Shown: in pieces, positions 44,239 to 49,425 of the stretch
Numbering within the stretch: the stretch's first letter is position 1
Layout of the letters: each line of letters opens with the position of its first letter
Assembly (NCBI GenBank): GCA_031269875.1
Contig: JAISYM010000019.1
Location: 1 to 49,425, forward strand
Direction: 5' to 3'
From: Synergistaceae bacterium
Lineage (GTDB): Bacteria > Synergistota > Synergistia > Synergistales > Synergistaceae
Length of the DNA stretch: 49,425 nucleotides
Notes under the pieces: model-generated
Seen by the model: only the letters and a program-made list of their open reading frames with translations
Told to the model about the DNA's origin: nothing
Databases searched by the model: none
Program-made: the position numbers and the translations under genes

Positions 44239-44787
44239 ATGGATGTTCGTTTCGTCACTCGCAATGTTACAGCTTCCGACGAACAAAAAGATTTTATGGA
44301 AAAGAAGCTATCCAAAATCGAGAAATTTTTCAACAAGATCTCGGACATTCAGGTAGTGCTCGATTATAAGAGAGGCATGAATATCGTCGAAATTACGGCG
44401 AACGTAAATGGACTGGTGATGCGGGGTGAGGATTACTCCCCGGATATGCGCAAGGCTTTCGATAAGTCTCTCAAGAACATCGAGCGCCAGGTAAAACGCC
44501 ATAAGGATTACCTTAAGGATCGTTCTCACATAAAGCTCCCGGAAATCTCATTCGAACTGCCCGTCGATACGTTCGGCGACAACAGAGATCAGGACGACGT
44601 GTCGCCGAGGGATATCGTAAAGAGAAAGCGATTCCCCGTAACGGTGATGCTGCCGGCGGAAGCCACCAGACAGATGGACTTGCTGGGGCATAACTTCTTC
44701 GCGTTCCGCAACGGCGAGACAGGCGAGTTTAATGTTGTCTACAAGCGCAACGACGGCGCTTATGGCCTCTTGGAACCTCAAGAGTGA
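44239..44787 (+). CDS. hpf: Long-form ribosome hibernation promoting factor
   Basis: A 182-residue protein: N-terminal S30AE domain (1-100, MDVRFVTRNVTASDEQ) that binds the 30S decoding centre, and C-terminal dimerisation domain (125-180, PRDIVKRKRF; MDLLGHNFFAFRN) that brings two 70S ribosomes together as 100S. TAGGAGGGG precedes the ATG at 44239; an earlier in-frame ATG lies at the promoter and is rejected. Has its own terminator. Confidence 0.95.
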   Translation: MDVRFVTRNVTASDEQKDFMEKKLSKIEKFFNKISDIQVVLDYKRGMNIVEITANVNGLVMRGEDYSPDMRKAFDKSLKNIERQVKRHKDYLKDRSHIKLPEISFELPVDTFGDNRDQDDVSPRDIVKRKRFPVTVMLPAEATRQMDLLGHNFFAFRNGETGEFNVVYKRNDGAYGLLEPQE

Positions 44788-44805
44788 CGAGAAGGCCTCT
44801 CCCGG

Positions 44806-44837
44806 GGGGAAGGAGGCTTCGGCCCCTTCCCCTTTTT
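44806..44837 (+). terminator. Intrinsic terminator of hpf
   Basis: GGGGAAGG-A-GGC pairs with GCC-CCTTCCCC around a stable TTCG tetraloop (11 bp, one bulged A), followed by TTTTT at 44833-44837. A classic terminator 19 nt after the hpf stop. Confidence 0.95.
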
Positions 44838-44871
44838 GCTGTTTTTGCCAGCCGTTATAGCGGTAAAAAGA

Positions 44872-46842
44872 ATGGCTGACATCAGGCGGAATACCGTCAA
44901 TCAGCTCAATCCGAGACAGACCGAGGCGGTCGAATGGTGCGAGGGACCGCTGCTCGTCCTTGCCGGCGCCGGCAGCGGCAAGACGAGGGTCCTTGCCGCT
45001 AAGATAGCGTACCTCGTGAACGAAAAATTCGTCAGGCCGGACAGAATACTTGCCCTCACCTTCACGAACAAGGCGGCGCGCGAGATGCTCGATCGCGTCC
45101 GCTCGCAGGTGGGGGAGAGACTGCATGGGATGCAGGTCTCCACATTCCACTCATGGGGTCTGCGGTTTTTGTACCGCAACATGCATCTTTTGCGTGAAAT
45201 GGGCTACCCTCTGCCGTTTGTAATTTTCGACCGGGGGGATTGCCGGAACCTCGTCAAGCGCGTCGTTAAAGAGTTGGGGTACGACGCCGAGAGCTATGAC
45301 TCAAGTTACTGTCTTGACCTCATATCGAAGGCCAGAACGGCCTGTGATCCTGTCTCGCTCGAACCGGAAATTGACGAGCGTTGGAGGAGGCTCTATGAAA
45401 GATACGGCGCGGAGCTCCTGAGGCAGGGCGCGCTGGATTTTGACGACCTGATTATGATTCCGCTCCATCTGCTAATGACGCACCGGGACGTTCTGGAGCG
45501 CGAAAGGGCCCTGGTCGAATGGATATTGGTCGACGAATACCAGGATGTGAACACGCAGCAGTACATGCTGCTTCGCCTTCTCTCCGGTTCGTCCGGCCGC
45601 CTGATGGTCGTCGGGGATCCCGATCAGTCGATATACGGCTGGCGCGGGGCGGATATGTCACTCATCCTGCGCTTCGAGGAAGATTTCCCCGGCGCCAAGG
45701 TCGTCGTGCTCGATCAGAACTACAGGTCATCGGGGAATATATTGGACACCGCTAACTTCGTTATAAAGAACAACGGCCGCAGACACGAAAAAAACCTGTG
45801 GACCGCGTCCGAACCAGGCTCTAAAGTTCATGTGCTTCTCGCGCGAAACGATGACGAGGAGGCCGGTTTTATAACGGGCGAGATAGAGCGCCTCGCCGGT
45901 GACGGATACCGCTACGGCGAGATGGCGATCCTGTACAGGATGAACGCCCTCTCCAGAGGGTACGAACAATCCCTGCTGGAGAACGCGATACCGTACAGGA
46001 TCGTTCGAGGCGTGTCGTTCTATGAGCGGCGCGAGGTCAAGGATGTTCTGTCGATGCTGCGCCTTGCCGTAAACCCCAAGGACGCGGTCTCTCTGGAGCG
46101 TATCGCCAACGTTCCGCCGAGAGGGTTGGGCAAAAAAGGAACGGCGGACCTCGCGTCATATCTCGCGGTGGCCGCCGGCGACGCGGAAGGCGTCTGGAAG
46201 GAGTTGAGCGCGAACCCTCCTTTTAAGGGGAAGGCACGCGCCGGAGCTTCCGAGCTTGCGGATATGATGCTTGGAATTTTACGCGCCGCGACAATGGACG
46301 CCGCAATAAATTTTATCCTGTATAATTGTAAATATGAGGAATATCTCCGCGGCGAGTTTTCTGATAAGCCCGATGAGTGGGAGGAGAGGGCGGACAACAT
46401 TCGCGAGCTTCTCTCAGTAATGCCTGAGGGGGATATCGCGAATGTTCTTGCCGAAGCCGCGCTCTTCACGGATCAGGAAGTGGAGTCCGAGGACGGTGAC
46501 AGGGTGAACCTACTTACCATGCACGCCGCAAAAGGACTGGAATACCCCGTGGTTTTCCTTGTGGGCTTCGAGGACGGCGTATTTCCGGGGGCGAGATCCA
46601 TCGATTCGGCCGACGGCGTCGAGGAGGAGCGCAGACTCTGTTACGTAGGGATGACGAGGGCGCGCGAACGGCTTTACGTCTCCGGCGTAATGAGCAGGCT
46701 CCTATTCGGGAACTTTCAGCGTCTGCCGTTTTCGCGGTTTCTCTCCGAGCTGCCCGCCGGCAGTGTGACGGTAGATGACAGGAGGAAGGGAAGCGGCGGC
46801 AATGCTTACGGTAGCGGTAACAGGAGACGTTGGGGCTGGTAA
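44872..46842 (+). CDS. UvrD/PcrA-type ATP-dependent DNA helicase
   Basis: SF1A 3'-5' helicase for repair and replication. Motifs: Walker A LAGAGSGKTR (30-39), FTNKAAREM, DEYQDVN, GDPDQSIYGWRGAD, LDQNYRSS, TMHAAKGLEYP and YVGMTRARE. At 656 residues it is shorter than E. coli UvrD (720), mainly in the C-terminal region. The ATG at 44872 is used because an earlier start would fall in the hpf terminator; the ribosome site is weak. Its 3' end overlaps the CoaE-CutA gene by 41 nt. Confidence 0.92.
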   Translation: MADIRRNTVNQLNPRQTEAVEWCEGPLLVLAGAGSGKTRVLAAKIAYLVNEKFVRPDRILALTFTNKAAREMLDRVRSQVGERLHGMQVSTFHSWGLRFLYRNMHLLREMGYPLPFVIFDRGDCRNLVKRVVKELGYDAESYDSSYCLDLISKARTACDPVSLEPEIDERWRRLYERYGAELLRQGALDFDDLIMIPLHLLMTHRDVLERERALVEWILVDEYQDVNTQQYMLLRLLSGSSGRLMVVGDPDQSIYGWRGADMSLILRFEEDFPGAKVVVLDQNYRSSGNILDTANFVIKNNGRRHEKNLWTASEPGSKVHVLLARNDDEEAGFITGEIERLAGDGYRYGEMAILYRMNALSRGYEQSLLENAIPYRIVRGVSFYERREVKDVLSMLRLAVNPKDAVSLERIANVPPRGLGKKGTADLASYLAVAAGDAEGVWKELSANPPFKGKARAGASELADMMLGILRAATMDAAINFILYNCKYEEYLRGEFSDKPDEWEERADNIRELLSVMPEGDIANVLAEAALFTDQEVESEDGDRVNLLTMHAAKGLEYPVVFLVGFEDGVFPGARSIDSADGVEEERRLCYVGMTRARERLYVSGVMSRLLFGNFQRLPFSRFLSELPAGSVTVDDRRKGSGGNAYGSGNRRRWGW

Positions 46843-47689
46843 GAGCCATCTCGTAAATATATGGGCGTCGCTCGGTGCGAGTGTTATCGATGCCGACGCG
46901 GCGGCGAAAGCACAGTGGTCAAGGCCGGAGGTGCTGAATAGCGCGGTCCGGCGCTGGGGGAATGGCGTGCTGCGGGACGGGGCGGCCGACTTTCGTGAGA
47001 TAGCCCGGTGCGCCTTCAGCGACGAAGATGAGTATCGCTTTATGAACTCCCTGATACACCCGGGCACGAGGGCCGATATCAGCCGCGCCGCCGCCTCGCT
47101 CCGGGGTCTCGTGGTTCTGGAAATTCCCCTCTTGTTCGAATCAGGCGGCTTTGGCTGGGCTGATTGCATAGTTTACGTTAGCGCGCCGCACGATCAGCGC
47201 GTTCGGCGGAACGCCGTCCGAGGATGGGACGAGGAAGAGATAGCGCGGCGCGAGCGTTTTCTGTCAAGCCGCGATGAAAAGATGGGTAAATCCGACATGG
47301 TTTTCGTAAATGACGGGGATATAAACAGATGGGAAGCCAAAGCCCACGAGTGGGGCCTGAAACTGACCGCTATGGCGTCGGTTCACGAGCTTTCTGTCTG
47401 CTGCGCTTCGCGCGAGGACGCGCAGGGCCTCTCGTCCAAACTGGTTGAAAAACGCCTCGCGGCCTGCGTAAATATCTCCGCTGTAGAGAGTTGCTATCGA
47501 TGGAAGGGCGAGCTATGGAACGAACCGGAGTGGCTGATGTCGTGCAAGACGACAGGACGCGCGCTTCGGGCGGCGATGGAGTTTATTCGGGCCAATCACC
47601 CCTATGAACTCCCGGCGATAACCGCGACGGAGCTTTCGCGCTCAGATATCAGAACCCTGGAATGGATAGTCGATTGTTGCGAAGGCTGA
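46802..47689 (+). CDS. Dephospho-CoA kinase fused to a CutA1 domain
   Basis: Residues 1-185 are dephospho-CoA kinase, the last step of CoA synthesis: P-loop GDVGAGKS (8-15), IDADAAAK (29-36), HPGTRADI and RRERFLSSRDEK, close to the family pattern. Residues ~195-295 are a complete CutA1 domain, a trimeric PII-like protein named for divalent-cation tolerance (CASREDAQGL; RLAACVNI; SCYRWKGELW; HPYELPAI). There is no stop or frameshift between the two. ATG 46802 follows GGAGGAAGGG at some distance. CoaE and CutA are normally separate proteins. Confidence 0.88.
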   Translation: MLTVAVTGDVGAGKSHLVNIWASLGASVIDADAAAKAQWSRPEVLNSAVRRWGNGVLRDGAADFREIARCAFSDEDEYRFMNSLIHPGTRADISRAAASLRGLVVLEIPLLFESGGFGWADCIVYVSAPHDQRVRRNAVRGWDEEEIARRERFLSSRDEKMGKSDMVFVNDGDINRWEAKAHEWGLKLTAMASVHELSVCCASREDAQGLSSKLVEKRLAACVNISAVESCYRWKGELWNEPEWLMSCKTTGRALRAAMEFIRANHPYELPAITATELSRSDIRTLEWIVDCCEG

Positions 47690-47723
47690 TTGGAATAATT
47701 TATAGAAAGGTGCGTGAGACAAC

Positions 47724-48356
47724 ATGGGATTTTTTTCTGATTTCGGCTCGCCCGTATGGTTGATCCGATTTCTTCTCAGCCTCCCCGCTGTACTCTGGGC
47801 GCTCTCGTTTCACGAGTTCTGCCACGGGTGGGTCGCCTATAAACTTGGCGACAGAACAGCGGCTTACGAAGGACGTCTCTCCCTCAACCCACTCCATCAC
47901 TTCGATCTGGTCGGCAGTATCATGCTGCTGGTTGTTGGGTTCGGCTGGGCAAAACCGGTTCCGATAAATTCGAGATATTTTAAAAACCCGCGCAGGGACA
48001 TCGCAATCGTCAGCGTCGCGGGCGCGGCTGGAAATTTCTTGACGGCGATAGTTTGCGGTCTTGCGGCGGGGCTAATTCCGTCCGTGAAGAGCGGCGCGCT
48101 GGGCTTGTTTATGATAAATATGCTCTACATCAACGTGGGTCTTGGCGTCTTTAACCTGATCCCCATCCCCCCGCTCGACGGCTCCAAAGTGTTGGCCGTC
48201 ATGCTGCCCCCATCCATGATGAGGGGTTTTTTCTTTCTCGAACGGTACGGGATGATCATTATACTGGTCTTGGTATTCACAAGAATACTGCCGATGATGA
48301 TGAGCCCCATAGTTATGACTGTAGCGAGGCTTCTGGCAAGACCGTTAGCTTTTTAA
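47724..48356 (+). CDS. Site-2 protease family (M50) membrane metalloprotease
   Basis: A 210-residue polytopic membrane protein with the zinc motif HEFCH (HExxH) in the second hydrophobic segment and the second zinc-site motif NLIPIPPLDGSKV. It lacks a PDZ domain, as in the compact YwhC-like group that is widespread in bacteria. Substrate unknown. Follows CoaE-CutA by 34 nt. Confidence 0.9.
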   Translation: MGFFSDFGSPVWLIRFLLSLPAVLWALSFHEFCHGWVAYKLGDRTAAYEGRLSLNPLHHFDLVGSIMLLVVGFGWAKPVPINSRYFKNPRRDIAIVSVAGAAGNFLTAIVCGLAAGLIPSVKSGALGLFMINMLYINVGLGVFNLIPIPPLDGSKVLAVMLPPSMMRGFFFLERYGMIIILVLVFTRILPMMMSPIVMTVARLLARPLAF

Positions 48357-48383
48357 GGAAGGGTTTGAGGCGTCGTCCGTCCC

Positions 48384-48431
48384 AAACAGGAAAAGGTCGT
48401 TTAATCGCGTTAATCAGCGTTTCTTTAAATC
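48384..48431 (+). repeat. Intergenic repeat copy 2 (upstream of surE)
   Basis: Partner of 25108-25154. The two share AAAC-GG-AAAA, TCGTTTA, TTAATCAGCGTTT and TTAAATC in the same order, with about one quarter of positions different and one gap. It ends 16 bp before the surE start. Confidence 0.55.
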
Positions 48432-48447
48432 AGGGGGTAACCAGTAA

Positions 48448-49257
48448 ATGAAAATTCTTCTTACAAACGATGACGGCGTAATCTCGCAGGGCATTCACAT
48501 GATGTCCAAGATATTGGCGGACAAAGGGTGGCTGGAGGCCGTCGTAGCGCCGGATCGCGAGCGCAGCGGTTCGGGACACGCCCTCACAGTGGGGCGCCCG
48601 GTGCGAGTGCGCCCTCTGGATCCCGGGATGTACCCCGGTGGAATCTCCGCTTACGCCTGTGACGGAACGCCGACTGACTGCGTGAGCATCGGGCTGGACT
48701 CACTCGTCCCGAAGGCCGATTTCGTCGTCTCCGGAATTAACCAGGGCCCAAACCTTGGCGACGACGTTACGTACTCCGGCACGGTCTGCGCGGCGTTGGA
48801 GGGGGTGCTTCTGGGCCGTCCGGCGGTGGCTGTGTCACTCTGCCTGGAGCCCGGCGACACGTTCGGACACAACACGACCGCGGCGATTGTGACTACTGTG
48901 GTTTTGGAATACATCCAAGAGGCGGGGCTGCCGGAGGGCGTACTGCTGAACATAAACGTCCCCAACCTGCTGGTGCGCGACATAAATGGTTTTATGATCA
49001 CGAACAGAGGCAAGCGGAAATACAGGGATAAGTTCACCTGCATAAAGGACCCTAACGGCAGAGACTGTTACTGGATAGCCGGAGACGCCGTCGAAGAATA
49101 CGAGGAAGGCACTGACGTAACGGCTGTCAGAGATGGCTATGTCTCCGTAACCCCCGTGTACATCGACATGACGCACTACTCTCTCCTATACGATATGCGC
49201 GCTGCCGGAGTGGCGGACAGACTAACAAAATCCATCAAGAAAAATTCGAAAAAATAA
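48448..49257 (+). CDS. surE: 5'/3'-nucleotidase SurE
   Basis: Metal-dependent nucleoside monophosphatase linked to stationary-phase survival. The 269-residue protein has LLTNDDG (4-10) with the metal Asp pair, PDRERSGSGHALT, DGTPTDCV and GINQGPNLGDDVTYSGTV, all canonical. GGGGG upstream is a poor ribosome site. A C-terminal tail rich in Lys (KSIKKNSKK) ends the protein. Confidence 0.95.
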   Translation: MKILLTNDDGVISQGIHMMSKILADKGWLEAVVAPDRERSGSGHALTVGRPVRVRPLDPGMYPGGISAYACDGTPTDCVSIGLDSLVPKADFVVSGINQGPNLGDDVTYSGTVCAALEGVLLGRPAVAVSLCLEPGDTFGHNTTAAIVTTVVLEYIQEAGLPEGVLLNINVPNLLVRDINGFMITNRGKRKYRDKFTCIKDPNGRDCYWIAGDAVEEYEEGTDVTAVRDGYVSVTPVYIDMTHYSLLYDMRAAGVADRLTKSIKKNSKK

Positions 49258-49297
49258 GAAAGCGAGTGAGGTTAGCAACAATTCAAGCTGGACGCCA

Positions 49298-49327
49298 TTG
49301 ACCAAAACATGGTAGGTCTGGTAAGAT
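49298..49327 (+). promoter_or_regulatory. Promoter of tRNA-Cys
   Basis: TTGACC (49298-49303), 18 bp and TAAGAT (49322-49327). Start would be near 49334, about 10 nt before the mature tRNA 5' end, a usual distance. Confidence 0.7.
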
Positions 49328-49343
49328 ATACTACGTTTTGCAA

Positions 49344-49417
49344 GGCGGCATAGCCAAGTGGTAAGGCAGAGGACTGCAAATCCTTCACCCCCGGTTCGAA
49401 TCCGGGTGCCGCCTCCA
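49344..49417 (+). tRNA. tRNA-Cys (anticodon GCA)
   Basis: Full cloverleaf: acceptor GGCGGCA/TGCCGCC (49344-49350 with 49407-49413), D stem GCC/GGC, anticodon loop CTGCAAA with GCA at 49376-49378, T arm CCCGG-TTCGAAT-CCGGG. Discriminator base is U73, the cysteine identity base. CCA is encoded (49415-49417). Confidence 0.97.
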
Positions 49418-49425
49418 GAATTAAA

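Noticed and set aside
44836-44871. Longer N-terminus for the UvrD/PcrA helicase
   Set aside because: It would start inside the T-run of the hpf terminator.

Overview
Gene content suggests an anaerobic, diderm, non-Enterobacteriaceae bacterium of moderately high GC, most like the Synergistota. That placement is inference from overall gene content, frequent TTG/GTG starts and a PPi-type phosphofructokinase; no 16S gene is present to confirm it. The window is dense and mostly housekeeping, with one large metabolic island.

Layout. 1-579: 3' part of an Rpn/PD-(D/E)XK transposase-like nuclease gene. 625-4455 (minus): gyrA-psd-pssA, tightly packed. 4646-5107 (minus): an Lrp/AsnC regulator with its own terminator. 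5108-5943: AT-rich intergenic region with candidate promoters and paired palindromes. 5944-13659 (plus): glycerol genes glpF, dhaK, dhaL, dhaM, glpK and a GlpA-like / GlpB-like / DUF1667 oxidoreductase set. 13712-27604 (plus): a 17-gene bacterial microcompartment (BMC) operon built around a B12-dependent glycerol/propanediol dehydratase (PduCDE), its reactivase, shell proteins, an EutJ-like ATPase, a PduO adenosyltransferase and two PduP-type CoA-acylating aldehyde dehydrogenases. 27769-28071: HU. 28072-29070: a nearly gene-free AT-rich kilobase. 29071-36818 (plus): an HD-GYP response regulator, a hybrid histidine kinase, PPi-type phosphofructokinase and RecD2. 37071-37751: a DtxR-family metalloregulator. 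37943-44046 (minus): aminotransferase, LUD protein, adenine deaminase, NCS2 purine permease and MFS transporter, probably one operon. 44239-49257 (plus): hpf, a UvrD/PcrA helicase, a CoaE-CutA fusion, a site-2 protease and surE. 49344-49417: tRNA-Cys.

How the genes work together. GlpF admits glycerol. GlpK makes glycerol-3-phosphate, which the GlpA/GlpB-like flavoproteins probably oxidise to DHAP. DhaKLM phosphorylates dihydroxyacetone at the expense of PEP. In parallel the BMC dehydrates glycerol (or 1,2-propanediol) to 3-hydroxypropionaldehyde (or propionaldehyde), which the encapsulated PduP enzymes convert to the acyl-CoA. The window contains no alcohol dehydrogenase (PduQ/DhaT), phosphotransacylase (PduL), acyl kinase (PduW) or PduS/PduT, and no glycerol dehydrogenase to supply DhaKLM, so cofactor recycling must be unusual or encoded elsewhere.

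The points most worth a second look are: a 105-residue protein that reads as a divergent, circularly permuted BMC shell domain; a BMC shell protein with a long acidic tail ending in a basic cluster; a reactivase small subunit with a possible C-terminal encapsulation helix; one PduP paralogue in which the conserved TNP asparagine is Asp; a perfect inverted repeat over the BMC operon's -10 box; and the CoaE-CutA fusion.
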